NCBI GenBank assembly: GCA_037974665.1
Contig: CM075769.1
Location: 79,507,190-79,571,189, forward strand
Length of the DNA stretch: 64,000 nucleotides
From: Ehretia macrophylla
Taxonomy: Eukaryota > Streptophyta > Magnoliopsida > Boraginales > Ehretiaceae
Reading direction: 5' to 3'
This document shows, in pieces, positions 12,434 to 24,613 of this stretch; position 1 is the stretch's first letter; the number at the start of each line of letters is the position of its first letter. The notes below the pieces were generated by a model, which saw only the letters and a list, made by a program, of their open reading frames with translations, searched no databases and had not been told where the DNA came from. A program made the position numbers and the translations under genes.

Positions 12434-12991
12434 CTTTTCAATTTTTTTTGCCCTGGTTAGGGTTGCCAAGATACTTTATCCACCAAATCTCTATTACTGA
12501 ATCCCACAGAACATTGGGCAAGACAACTTCGCTTCACGTAGAGGCCGGGGCCGCAAACCGAGGGCGTAGGGTTTGTGACCAGGTCTCCGTCGCTCCAGTG
12601 CCCATAACATTTGATTCGTAAAGAGTTACGCGGCGCACAGCATACCGTTGCAAATCTCTCTGAGAGCTCTACGACAGGGGCAGCCAGCTTGCTCGCTTTG
12701 CCCATTTTTGGAGCCCAAAATCGAACGTTTTCATCAGTTTTAGGCCACTTTTGTTCTTTTGCACTATTTTTCCGTCCCGGATCGTACGTCATGAGCTGTT
12801 AAAAGGACGACAACCTTACTCACGGTACATCAGAGGGCCCTACAACGTGTCGATATCACATCATACGAGGATGCTACGTTGTTGAAGCGGATGTGTTGTT
12901 GTTAAGCCCAATGGGCCTTTTGAATGGGCCATCTCTCTAGGCTGGCACTGTGAACCGTTAACACAAATAAGAATTGTGCCCTCAACATGAC

Positions 12992-13110
12992 GGGTGAGAT
13001 CATACCAGCACTAATGCATCGGATCCCATCAGAACACAGAAGTTAAGAGTGCTTGGGCGAGAGTAGTACTTGGATGGGCGACCCCCTGGGAAGTCCTCGT
13101 GTTGCACCCC
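12992..13110 (+). rRNA. 5S rRNA: 5S rRNA gene copy 20
   Basis: Changes: C6A, C28T, T45A, C47A, C57A, A80T, T88C. C28T and T45A are shared with copy 8. Confidence 0.96.
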
Positions 13111-13668
13111 ATTTTCAATTCTTTTTGCCCTGGTTAGGGTTGCCTAGATACTTTATCCACCAAATCTCTATTGCTGAATCACACAGAACATTGGGCAAGA
13201 CAACTTCGCTTCACGTAGAGGCCGGGTCCGCAAACCGAATGCGTAGGGTTTGTTACCAGGTCTCCGTCGCTCCGGTGCCCATAACTTTTGATCCGTAAAG
13301 AGTTACGTGGCGCACAGCATACCGTTGCAAAGATCTCTGAGAGCTCTACGATAAGGGCAGCCAACTTGATTGCTGTTCCCATTTTTGGAGCCCAAAATTG
13401 AACGTTTTCATCAGTTTCAGGCCACTTTTCTTCTTTTACCCTATTTTCCCGTCCCGGATCGTACGACGTGAGCTGTTAAAATGACGACAACCTGAATAGC
13501 GGTACCTCAGAGGGCCCTGTAACGTATCGATATCACGTCTTGCGAGGATGCTGCATTGTTGAAGCGGATGGGTTGTCGTTAAGTCCTTTGGGCCTTTTGA
13601 ATGGGCCATCTCTCTAGGACTGCACTATGAACCGTTAACACATATAGGAATTGTGCCCTCAACATGAC

Positions 13669-13787
13669 GAGTGCGATCATACCAACACTAATGCACCGGA
13701 TCCCATCAGAACTCTGATGTTAAGCGTGCTTGGGTGAGAGTAGTACTAGGATGGGTGACCCCCTGGGAAGTCCTCGTGTTGCACCCC
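13669..13787 (+). rRNA. 5S rRNA: 5S rRNA gene copy 21
   Basis: Changes: G2A, G17A, C47T, A50T, C67T. G2A, G17A and C47T are shared with the next copy, so the two look like a single-unit duplication. Confidence 0.96.
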
Positions 13788-14345
13788 CTTTTCAATTTTT
13801 TTTACACTGGTTAGTGTTGCCAAGATACTTTATCCACCAAATCTCTATTACCGAATCCCACGGAAGATTGGGCAAGACAACTTCACTTCACGTAGAGGCC
13901 GGGTCCGCAAACTGAGGGCGTAGGGTTTGTGACCAGGTCTCCGTCGCTCCGGAGCCCATAACTTTTGATCCGTAAATAGTTACGCGGCGCACAACATACC
14001 GTTGCAAAGCTCTTTGAGAGCTCTACGGCAGGGGCAGCTAGCTTGATCACTGTACCCATTTTTGGAGCCCAAAATCGAACGTTATCATCAGTTTCAGTCC
14101 ATTTTTCTTCTTTTGCCCTGTATTTCCGTCCCGGATCGTATGTCGTGAGCTGTTAAAAGGATGACAACCTGACTCGCGGTACATCAGAGGGCCCTACAAC
14201 GTGTCGATATCACGTCTTGCGAGGTTGCTGCGTTTTTGGAATGGATGGGTTGTCGTTAAGCCCATTGGGCCTTTTGAATGGGCCATATCTCTAGGCTGGC
14301 ACTGTGAACCGTTACCACATATAGGAATTATGCCCTCAACATTAT

Positions 14346-14464
14346 GAGTGCGATCATACCAACACTAATGCACCGGATCCCATCAGAATTCTGAAGTTAA
14401 GCGTGCTTGGGCAAGAGTAGTACTAGGATGGGTGACCCCTTGGGAAGTCCTCGTGTTGCACCCC
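14346..14464 (+). rRNA. 5S rRNA: 5S rRNA gene copy 22
   Basis: Changes: G2A, G17A, C44T, C47T, G68A, C95T. Confidence 0.96.
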
Positions 14465-15020
14465 CCTTTCAATTTTTTTCCCTGGTTACGCTTCCCAAGA
14501 TACTTTATCCACCACATTTCTATTACCAAATCCCACAGAACATTGGGCATGACATCTTCGCTTCACGTAGAGGCTGGGCCCGCAAACGGAGGGCGTAGGG
14601 TTTGTGACTAGGTCTCCGTCACTCCGGTGCCAATAACTTTTTATCCGTAAAGAGTTACGTGGCGCACAACATACCGTTACAAAGCTCTCTGAGAGTTCTA
14701 CGATGTGGGCAGCAAGCTTGCTCGATGTTCCCATTTTTGGAGCTCAAAATTGAAGGTTTTCATCTATTTCAGGCCACTTTTCTTCTTTTGCCCAGTTTTT
14801 CCATCCCGGATCGTACGTCGTGAGCTGTTAAAAGGACGACAACCTGACTCGCGGTACATCAGAGGGCCCTACAATGAGTCGATATCACGTCTTGCTAGGA
14901 TGCAGCGTTGTTGAAGCGGATGGGTTGTCGTTAAGCCTATTGGGCCTTTTGAATGGGCCATCTCTCTAGGCTGGCATTGTGAACCGTTAACACATATAGG
15001 AATTGTGCCCTCAACATGTC

Positions 15021-15139
15021 GGGTGCGATCATACCAGAACTAAGGAACCGGATACCATCAAAACTCCGATGTTAAGCGTGCTTGGGCGAGAGTAGTACTA
15101 GGATGGGTGACCCCCTGGGAAGTCCTCGTGTTGCACCCC
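15021..15139 (+). rRNA. 5S rRNA: 5S rRNA gene copy 23
   Basis: Changes: C18A, T24G, C26A, C34A, G41A, A50T. First copy of a seven-gene stretch that resembles copies 8-14. Confidence 0.96.
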
Positions 15140-15697
15140 CTTTTCAATTTTTTTTGCCCTGGTTAGGGTTGCCAAGATACTTTATCCACCAAATCTCTAT
15201 TACCAAATCCCACGGAACATTGGGCAAGACAACTTCGCTTCACGTAGAGGCTGGGCACGCAAACCGAGGGCGTAGGGTTTGTGACCAGGTCTCCATCGCT
15301 CCAGTGACCATAACTTTTGATCTGTAAGGAGTTACGCGGTGCCCAGCATACCGTTGCAAAGCTCTCTGAGAGCTCTACGAAAGGGGTAGCCAGCTTGCTC
15401 ATTGTGCCCGTTTTTGGAGCCAAAAATCAAACGTTTTCATCAATTTTTGGCCACTTTTGTTCTTTTGCTCTATTTTGTCGTCCCGGATCGTACGTCGTGA
15501 GCTGTTAAAAGGATGACAATCGGACTCGCGGGACATCAGTGGGCCCTACAATGTGTCGATATCACGTTTTGCGAGGATGCTGCGTTGTTGAAGTGGATGG
15601 GTTGTCGTTAAGCCCATTGGGGCTTTTGAATGGGCCATCTATCTAGGCTGGGACTGTGAACCGTTAACACATATAGGAATTGTGCCCTCAACATGAC

Positions 15698-15816
15698 GGG
15701 TGCGATCATACCAGCACTAATGCACCGGATCCCATCAGAACTCCGAAGTTAAGCATGCTTGGGCGTGAGTAGTACTAGGATGGGTGACCCCATGGGAAGT
15801 CCTCGTGTTGCACCCC
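15698..15816 (+). rRNA. 5S rRNA: 5S rRNA gene copy 24, near-consensus
   Basis: Changes: G58A, A69T, C95A. Confidence 0.97.
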
Positions 15817-16374
15817 CTTTTCAATTTTTTTTGCCCTTGTTAGGGTTGCCAAGATACTTTATCCACCAAATCTCTTTTACCGAATACCACGGAAGATTGG
15901 GCAAGACAACTTCACTTCACGTAGAGGCCGGGCCCACAAACCGAGGGCGTAGGGTTTGTGACCAGGTCTCCGTCGCTCCGGTGCCCATGACTTTTGATCC
16001 GTAAGGAGTTACGCGGCGGACAGCATACTGTTGCAAAGCTCTCTAGAAGCTCTACGACAAGGGCAGCGAGCCTGTTTGTTGTACCCATTTTTGGAGCCCA
16101 AAATTGAACGTTTTCATCAGTTTCAGGCCACTTTTCTTCTTTTTCCCTGTTTTTCCTTCCCGGATCGTACGTCGTGAGCTGTTAAAAGGACGACAACCTG
16201 ACTCGTTGTACATCAGAGGGCCTTACAACATGTTGATATCACGTCTTGTGAGGATTCTGCGTTGTTGAAGCGGATGGGTTGTCGTTAAGCCCATTGGGCC
16301 TTTTGAATGGGCCATCTCTCTAGGCTGGCACTGTGAACCATTAACACATATAGGAATTGTGCCGTCAACATGAC

Positions 16375-16493
16375 GGGTGCAATCGTACCAGTACTAATGC
16401 ACCGGATCCCATCTGAACTCCGAAGTTATGTATGATTGGGCAAGAGTAGTACTAGGATGGGTAACCCCTTGGGAAGTCCTCGTGTTTCACCCC
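16375..16493 (+). rRNA. 5S rRNA: 5S rRNA gene copy 25, heavily diverged
   Basis: Twelve changes: G7A, A11G, C18T, A40T, A55T, C57T, G58A, C61A, G68A, G89A, C95T, G113T. Four lie within the A box, so TFIIIA binding is probably impaired (inference). Confidence 0.94.
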
Positions 16494-17051
16494 CTTTTCA
16501 ATTTTTTTTGCCCTCGTTAGGGTTCCCAAGATACTTTATCCACCAAATCTCTATAACCGAATCCCACAGAACATTGGGCAAGACAACTTCGCTTCATGTA
16601 GAGGCCGGGCCCGTAAACCGAGGGCGTAGGGTTTGTGACCAGGTCTCCGTCGCTGCTGTGTCCATAACTTTTGATCCGTAAGGAGTTACGCGGTGCACAA
16701 CATACCGTTGAAAAGCTCTCTGAGAGCTCTACAACGGGGGCATCGAGCTTGCTCGCTATGCCCATTTTTGGAGCCCAAAATCGCACGTTTTCTTCAGTTT
16801 CAGGCCACTTTTCTTCTTTTTCCCTGTTTTTCCTTCCCGGATCGTACATCGTGAGCTGTTAAACGGATGAAAACCTGACTCGTGGTACATCAGAGGGCCT
16901 TACAACATGTTGATATCACGTCTTGCGAGGATGCTGCGTTGTTGAAGCGGATGGGTTGTCGTTAAGCCCATTGGGCCTTTTGAATGGGCCATATCTCTAG
17001 GCTGGCCCTGTGAACCGTTAACACATATAGGAATTGTGCCCTCAAAATGAC

Positions 17052-17170
17052 GGGTGTGATCATACCAGCACTAATGCCCCGGCTTCCATCAGATCTCGGA
17101 AGTTAAGCGTGCTTGGGCGAGAGTAGTACTAGGATGAGTGACCCCCTTGGAAGTCCTCGTGTTGCACCCC
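17052..17170 (+). rRNA. 5S rRNA: 5S rRNA gene copy 26, diverged
   Basis: Eight changes: C6T, A27C, A32C, C34T, A43T, C47G, G86A, G97T. AAAATGA leader. Confidence 0.95.
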
Positions 17171-17728
17171 CTTTTAAATTTTTTTTGCCCTGGTTAGGGT
17201 TGCCAAGATACTTTATCCACCAAATCCCTATTACCGAATCCCACGGAACATTGGGCAAGCCAAATTCGCTTCACTTAGAGGCCGAGCCAGCAAACCCAGG
17301 GCGTAGGGTTTGTGACCAGGTCTCCGTCGCTACGGTGCCCATAACTTTTCATCCGTAAGGAGTTACGCGGCGCATAGAAAACCGTTGCAAAGCTCTCTGA
17401 GAGCTCTATGGCGGGGGCAGCCAGCTTGCATGCTGTGCCCATTTTTGGATCCCAAAATTGAATGTTTTCATCAATTTCAGGCCAATTTTGTTCTTTTGCT
17501 CTATTTTTCCATCCCGGATCGTACGTCGTGAGCTGTTAAAGGGACGACAGCCTGACTTGCGGGATATTAGAAGGCCCTACAACGTGTCGATATCACGTCT
17601 TGTGAGGATGCTGCGTTGTTGAAGCGGATGGGTTATCGTTAAGCCCATTGGGCCTTTTGAATGGGCCATCTCTCTAGGCTGGCACTGTGAACCGTTAACA
17701 CATATAGGAATTGTTCCCTCAACATGAC

Positions 17729-17847
17729 GGGTGAGTTCATACCAGCACTAATGCACTGGATCCCATCAGAACTCCGAAGTTAAGCGTGCTTGGGCGAAAG
17801 TTGCACTAGGATGGGTGACCCCATGGAAAGTCCTCATGTTGCAACCC
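17729..17847 (+). rRNA. 5S rRNA: 5S rRNA gene copy 27, heavily diverged
   Basis: Ten changes: C6A, A8T, C29T, G70A, A74T, T76C, C95A, G99A, G108A, C116A. A74T and T76C lie just beyond the intermediate element. Confidence 0.94.
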
Positions 17848-18404
17848 CTTTTCAATTTTTTTTGCCCTGGTTAGGGTTGCCAGGATACTTTATCCACCAA
17901 ATCTCTTTTACCGAATCCCACGGAACATTGGGCAAGACAACTTCGCTTCACGTAGAGGCCGGGCCTGCAAACTGAGGGCGTAGGGTATGTGACCAGGTCT
18001 CCGTCGCTCCGGTGCCCATAACTTTTGATCCGTAAAGGGTTACGCGGCGCACAACATACCGTTGCAAAGCTCTCTGAGAGCTCTACGATGGTGGAAGCTA
18101 GCTTGCTCGCTGTGCCTTTTTTGTAGCCCAAAATCAAATGTTTTCATCAGTTTCAGGACACTTTTCTTCTTTTGCCCTATTTTTCCATCCCACATCGTAC
18201 GTCGTGCACTGTTAAAAGGACGACAATCTGACTCGCGGTACATTAGAGGGCTCTACAACGTGTCAATATAACGTCTTGCGAGGATGCTGCGTTGTTGAAA
18301 CGGATGGGTTGTTGTTAAGCCCATTGGGCCTTTTGAATGGGCCATATCTCTAGGCTGGCACTGTGAACCGTTAACACATATAGGAATTATGCCCTCAACA
18401 TGAT

Positions 18405-18523
18405 GGGTGCGATCATACTAGCACTAATGCACCGGATCCCATCAGAACTCCGAAGTTGAGCGTGCTTGGGCGAGAGTAGTAGTAGAATGGGTGACCCCAT
18501 GGGAAGTCCTCGTGTTGCACCCC
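18405..18523 (+). rRNA. 5S rRNA: 5S rRNA gene copy 28
   Basis: Changes: C15T, A54G, C78G, G82A, C95A. Confidence 0.96.
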
Positions 18524-19081
18524 ATTTTCAATTTTTTTTGCCCTGGTTAGGGTTGCCAATATACTTTATCCACGAAATCTCTATTACCGAATCCCACGGA
18601 ACATTGGGCAAGACAACTTCGCTTCACGTAGAGGCCGGGCCCGCAAACCGAGGGCGTAGGGTTTGTGACCAGGTTTCTGTCACTCCGGTGCCCATAACTT
18701 TTGATCCGTAAGGAGTTACGCGGCGCACAGCATACTGTTGCAAGGCGCTTTGAGAGCTCTACGACGGGGGTAGCTAGCTTGCTCGCCGTGCCCAATTTTG
18801 GAGCCCAAAATCGGACGTTTTCATCAGTTTCAGGCCACTTTTGTTCTTTCGCTCTGTTTTTCCGTCCCGGATCGTACGTCATGAGCTGTTAAAAGGACGA
18901 CAACCTGACTCGTGTGACATCAGAGGGCCCTACAATGTGTCAATATCACGTCTTGCGAGGATGCTGTGTTGTTAAAGCGGATGGGTTGTCGTTAAGTCCA
19001 TTGGGCTTTTTGAATAGGCCATCTCTCTAGGGTGGGACTATGAACCGTTAACACATATAGGAATTGTGCCCTCAACATGGC

Positions 19082-19200
19082 GGGTGCGATCATACCAGCA
19101 CTAATGCAACGGATCCCATCAGAACTACGAAGTTAAGCGTGCTTGGGCGAGAGTAGTACTAGGATGGGTGACCCCCTCGGAAGTCCTCGTGTTGCACCCC
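19082..19200 (+). rRNA. 5S rRNA: 5S rRNA gene copy 29, near-consensus
   Basis: Changes: C28A, C46A, G97C. C28A and C46A are shared with the next copy. Confidence 0.97.
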
Positions 19201-19758
19201 CATTTCAATTTTTTTTGCCCTGGTTAGGGTTGCCAAGATACTTTATCCACCAAATCTCTATTACCGAATCCCACGGAACATTGGGCAAGACAACTTCGCT
19301 TCACGTAGAGGCCGATCCCGCAAACCGAGGGCGTAGGATTTGTGACCAGGTCTCTGTCGCTCCGGGGCCCATAACTTTTGATCCGTAAGGAGTTACGAGG
19401 CGCAAAGCATACCGTTGGAAAGCTCTCTGAGAGCTCTACGACGGGGGTAGCCAGGATGCTCACTGTGCCCAATTTTGGAGCCCAAAATCGAACATTTTCA
19501 TCAGTTTCAGGCCACTTTTGTTCTTTTGCCCTGTTTTTCGGTCCCGGATCATACGTCGTGAGCTGTTAAAAGGATGACAACCTGACTCGCGTGACATCAG
19601 AGGGCCCTACAACGTATCGGTATCACGTCTTGCGAGGATGCTGCGTTGTCAAAGCGGATGGACTGTCGTTAAGTCCATTGGGCCTTTTGAATAGGCCATC
19701 TCTCTAGGCTGGGACTATGAACCGTTAACACATATAGGAATTGTGCCCTCAACATGAC

Positions 19759-19877
19759 GGGTGCGATCATACCAGCACTAATGCAACGGATCCCATAAGA
19801 ACTACAAAGTTAAGCGCGCTTGGGCGAGAGTAGTACTAGGATGGGTGACCCCTTGGGAAGTCCTAGTGTTGCACCCC
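19759..19877 (+). rRNA. 5S rRNA: 5S rRNA gene copy 30
   Basis: Changes: C28A, C39A, C46A, G48A, T59C, C95T, C107A. Looks like a tandem duplicate of copy 29 that has diverged further. Confidence 0.96.
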
Positions 19878-20435
19878 ATTTTCAATTTTTTTTGCCCTGC
19901 TTAGGGTTGCCAAGATACATTATCCACCAAATCTCTATTACCAAATCCCACGGAACATTGGGCAAGACAACTTCGCTTCACGTAGAGGTCGCGCCCGCAA
20001 ACCGAGGGTGTAGGATTTGTGACAAGGTCTTCGTCGCTCCGGTGCCCATAACTTTTGATCCGTAAGGAGTTACACGGTGCACATCATACCGTTGCAAAGC
20101 TCTCAGAGAGCTCTACGACGAGGGCAGCCAGCTTGCTCGTTGTGCCCATTTTTGGAGCCCAAAATCGAATGTTTTGATCAGTTTCAGGCCACTTTTCTTC
20201 TTTTGCTCTATTTTTCCATGCCGGATCGTACGTCATGAGCTGTTAAAAGGACGACAACCTGACTCGCGGGACATCAGAGGGCCCTACAACGTGGCGATAT
20301 CACGTCTTGCAAGGATGCTGCGTTGTTGAAGAGGATGGGTTGTCGTTAATCCAATTGGGCCTTTTGAATGGGCCATCTCTCTAGGATGGCACTGTGAACC
20401 ATTAACACATATAGGAATTGTGCCCTCAACATGAC

Positions 20436-20556
20436 GGGTGCAATCATAACAGTACTAATGCACCGGATCCCATCAGAACTCCGAAGTTAAGCGTGTGCTT
20501 GGGCGAGAGTAGTACTAGGATGGGTGACCCCCTGGGAAGTCCTCGGGTTGCACCCC
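20436..20556 (+). rRNA. 5S rRNA: 5S rRNA gene copy 31, with 2-bp insertion
   Basis: 121 bp instead of 119: a GT is duplicated after gene position 60, inside the A box (GCGTGTGCTTGGG). Also G7A, C14A, C18T, T109G. The insertion shifts A-box to C-box spacing by two bases, so this copy is probably not functional (inference). Confidence 0.94.
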
Positions 20557-21113
20557 CTTTTCAATTTTTTTTGCCCTGGTTAGGGTTGCCAAGATAATTT
20601 ATCCACAAAATCTCTATTACTGAATCCCACGGAACATTGGACAAGACAACTTCACTTCACGTAGAGGCCGAGCCCGTAAACCGAGGGGGTAGTGTTTGTG
20701 ACCAGGTCTCCGTCGCTCCGGTGCCCATAACTTTTGATTCATAAAGAGTTACGCGCCGCACAACATACCATTGCAAAGCTCACTGAGAGCTCTACAACGG
20801 GGGCAGCCATCTTGCTCGCTTTGCCCATTTTTGGAGCCCAAAATCGAACATTTTCATCAGTTTCAGTCCACCTTTCTGCTTTTGATCTGTTTTCCTTCCT
20901 TGATCGTACGTCGTGAGCTGTTAAAAGGATGACAACCTGACTCGCGGGACATCAGAGGGCCCTACAACGTGTCAATTTCACGTCTTGCGAGGATGCTGCG
21001 TTGTTGAAGCGGATGGGTTGTCGTTAAGCCCATTGGGCCTTTTGAATGGTCCATCTTTCTAGGCTGGGACTGTGAACCGTTAACACATATAGGAATTGTG
21101 CCCTCAACATGAC

Positions 21114-21232
21114 GGGTGCGATCATACTAGCACTAATGCACCGGATCCCATCAGAACTTCGAAGTTAAGCATGTTTGGGCGAGAGTAGTACTAGGATGGG
21201 TGACCCCCTAGGAAGTCCTCGTGTTGCACCCC
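21114..21232 (+). rRNA. 5S rRNA: 5S rRNA gene copy 32, first of block B
   Basis: Changes: C15T, C46T, G58A, C61T, G97A. First copy with the paired A-box change G58A plus C61T (AAGCATGTTTGGG). Confidence 0.96.
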
Positions 21233-21790
21233 ATTTTCAATTTTTGTTGCCCTGGTTAGGATTGCCAAGATACTTTATGCACCAAATCTCTATTATCGAA
21301 TCCCACGGAACATTGGGCAAGACAACTTCTCTTCACGTAGAGGCCGGACCCGCAAACCGAGGGCGTAGGGTTTGTGACCAGGTCTCCGTCGCTCCGGTGC
21401 CCATAACTTTTGATCCGTAAGGAGTTACGCTGTGCACCGCATACTGTTGCGAAGCTCTCTGAGAGCCTTATAACTGGGGCAGCTAGCTTGCTCGTTGTGC
21501 CCCTTTTTGGAGCCCAAAATCGAACATTTTCATCAGTTTCAGGCCTCTTTTCTTGCTTTTCTCTATTTTTTCATCCCGGATCGTACGTCGTGAGCTGTTA
21601 AAAGGATGACAGCCTGACTCACGGGACATCGGTGGGCCCTACAACATGTCAATATCACGTCTTGCGAGGATGCTGCATTGTAGAAGCGGATGGGTTGTCG
21701 TTAAGCCTATTGGGCCTTTTGAATGGGCCATCTCTCTAGGCTGGAACTGTGAACCGTTAACACAAATAGGAATTGTGCCCTCATCATGAC

Positions 21791-21909
21791 GGGTGCAATC
21801 ATACCAGCACTAATGCACCGGATCCCATCAGAACTCCGAAGTTAAGCATGTTTGGGCGAGAGTAGTACTAGGATGGGTGACCCCCTGGGAAGTCCTCGTG
21901 TTGCACCAA
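21791..21909 (+). rRNA. 5S rRNA: 5S rRNA gene copy 33
   Basis: Changes: G7A, G58A, C61T, and an altered 3' end, TTGCACCAA (C118A, C119A). The first T-run is slightly changed with it. Confidence 0.95.
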
Positions 21910-22465
21910 TTTTCAATTTTTTTTGCCCTGGCAACGGTTGCCAAGATACTTTATCCACCAAATCTCTATTACCGTATCCCACGAAACATTGGGCAAGACA
22001 ACTTCGCTTCACTTAGAGGCCGGGCCCGCAAACCGAGGGCGTAGGGTTTGTGACCAGGTCTCCGTCGCTCCGGTGCCCATAACTTTTGATCCGTAAGGAG
22101 TTACGAAGCACACAGCATACCGTTGCAAAGCTCTCTGAGAGCTCTACGACAAGGGCAGCCAGCCTGCTAGCTGTGGCCCTTTTTGAGCCCAAAATCGAAC
22201 GTTTTCATCAATTTCAGGCCACTTTTCTTCTTTTGACCTATTTTTTCATCCCGAATCGTACGTCGTGAGTTGTAAAAAGGACGACAACCTGACTCGTGGT
22301 ACATCTGACGGCCCAACGATGTGTCGATGTCACTTCTTTCGAGGACGCTGCGTTGTTGAAACGGATGGGCTGTCGTTAAGCCCATTGGACCTTTTGAATG
22401 GGCCATATCTCTATGCTGGCATTGTGAACAGTTAACACATATAGGAATTGTGCCCTTAACATGAC

Positions 22466-22584
22466 GGGTGCGATCATACTAGCACTAATGCACCGGATAC
22501 CATCAGAACACCGAAGTTAAGCATGCTTGGGCGAGAGTAGTACTAGGATGGGTGACCCCCAGGGAAGTCCTCGTGTTGCACCCG
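22466..22584 (+). rRNA. 5S rRNA: 5S rRNA gene copy 34
   Basis: Changes: C15T, C34A, T45A, G58A, T96A, C119G. Confidence 0.96.
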
Positions 22585-23141
22585 CTTTTCAATTTTTTTT
22601 GCCCGGGTTAGGATTGCCAAGATACTTTATCCACCAAATCTCTATTACCGAATCCCACGGAACATTGGGCAAGACAACTTCTTTCCACGTAGAGGCCGGG
22701 CCCTCAAACCAAGGGCGTAGGGTTTGTGACCAGGTCTTCGTCGCTCCGGTGCCCATAACTTTTGATCCGTAAGGAGTTACGCTGAGCACCGTGTACTGTT
22801 GCAAAGCTCTTTGAGAGCCCTATGACGGGGGGAGTTAGCGTGCTCGTTGTGCCCTTTTTGGAGCCCAAAATCGAATTATTTCATCAGTTACAGGACACTT
22901 TTCTTCTTTTGCTCTGTTTTTCCGTACCGGATCGTACGTCGTGAGCTATTAAAAGGACGACAACCTGACTCACGGGACATCAGAGGGCCCTACAACGTGT
23001 TAATATCCCGTCTTGTGAGGATGCTGTGTTGTTGAAGCGGATGGGTTGTCGTTAAGCCCATTAGGCCTTTTGAATCGGCCATCTCTCTAGGCTGGCACAG
23101 TGAACAGTTAACACATATAGGAATTGTGCCCTCAACATGAC

Positions 23142-23260
23142 GGGTGTGATCATACCAGCACTAATGCACCGGATCCCATCATAACTCTAAAGTCAAGCAT
23201 GCTTGGGCGAGTGTAGTATTAGGATGGGTGAGCCCCTGGGAAGTCCTCGTGTTGCACCAC
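23142..23260 (+). rRNA. 5S rRNA: 5S rRNA gene copy 35, heavily diverged
   Basis: Ten changes: C6T, G41T, C47T, G48A, T53C, G58A, A71T, C78T, C91G, C118A. Confidence 0.94.
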
Positions 23261-23817
23261 TTTTCAATTTTTTTTGCCCTGGCAAGGGTTGCCAAGATAC
23301 TTTATCCACCAAATCTCTATTACCGTATCCCACCGAACATTAGGCAAGACAACTTCGCTTCATGTAGAGGCCGGGCCCGCAAACCGAGGGCGTAGGGTTT
23401 GTGACCAGGTCTCCGTGGCTCCGGTGCCCATAACTTTTGATCAGTAAGGAGTTACGCAGCGCACAACATACCGTTGCAAAGCTCTCTGAGAGCTCTACGA
23501 CAGGGGCAGCCAGCTTGCTCGTTGTGGCCATTTTTGGAGCCCAAAATTGAACATTTTCTTCAGTTTCAGGCCACTTTTCTTCTTTTGACCTATTTTTTCA
23601 TCCCGGATCGTACGTCGTGAGCTGTTAAAAGGACGAAAACCTGACTCATTGGACATCAGAGGGCCCTACAACGTGTCAATATCACGTCTTGCGAGGATGC
23701 TGCGTTGTTGAAGCAGATGGGTTGTCGTTAAGCCCATTAGGCCTTTTGAATGGGCCATCTCTCTAGGATGGGACTGTGAACGGTTAAAACATATAGGAAT
23801 TGTGCCCTCAACATGAC

Positions 23818-23936
23818 GGGTGTGATCATACCAGCAATAATGCACCGGATCCCATTAGAACTCCGAAGTTAAGCATGTTTGGGCGAGAGTAGTACTAGGA
23901 TGTGTGACCCCATGGGAAATCCGCGTGTTGCACCCC
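23818..23936 (+). rRNA. 5S rRNA: 5S rRNA gene copy 36, diverged
   Basis: Nine changes: C6T, C20A, C39T, G58A, C61T, G86T, C95A, G102A, T106G. Confidence 0.95.
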
Positions 23937-24494
23937 CTTTTTAATTTTTTTTGCCCTGGTAAGGGTTGCCAAGATACTTTATCCACCAAATCTCTATTAC
24001 TGTATCCCACGGAACATTGGGCAAGACAACTTTGCTTCACGTAGAGGCCTGGCCCGCAGACTGAGGTCGTAGGGTTTGTGACCTGGTCTCCGTCGCACCA
24101 GTGCCCATAACTTTTGATCCGTAAGGAGTTACGCAGCACACAGCATACCGTTGCAAAGCTCTCTGAGAACTCTACGATAAGGGTAGCAAGTTTGCTTGCA
24201 GTGGCCGTTTTTGGAGCCCAAAATCGAACATTTTCATCAGTTTCAGGCCACTTTTCTTCTTTTTCCCTATTTTTTAGTCCCGGATCGTATGTCGTGAGCT
24301 GTTTAAAGGACGATAACCTGAACCGCGGTACATCAGAGGGCCCTATGACGTGTCGATATCACTTCTTGCGAGGATGATGTGTTGTTGAAGCGGATGGACT
24401 GTCGTTAAGCCCATTAGGCCTTTTTAATGGGCCATCTCTTTAGGCTGGCACTGTGAACCGTTAACACATATAGGAATTGTGCCCTTAACATGAC

Positions 24495-24613
24495 GGGTGC
24501 GATCATACCAGCACTAATGCACCGGATCCCATCAGAACTCCGAAGTTAAGTGTGCTTGGGCGAGAGTAGTATTAGGAAGGGTGACCCCCACGAAAGTCCT
24601 CGTGTTGCACCCC
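24495..24613 (+). rRNA. 5S rRNA: 5S rRNA gene copy 37
   Basis: Changes: C57T, C78T, T84A, T96A, G97C, G99A. The C box is altered at four positions. Confidence 0.96.
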
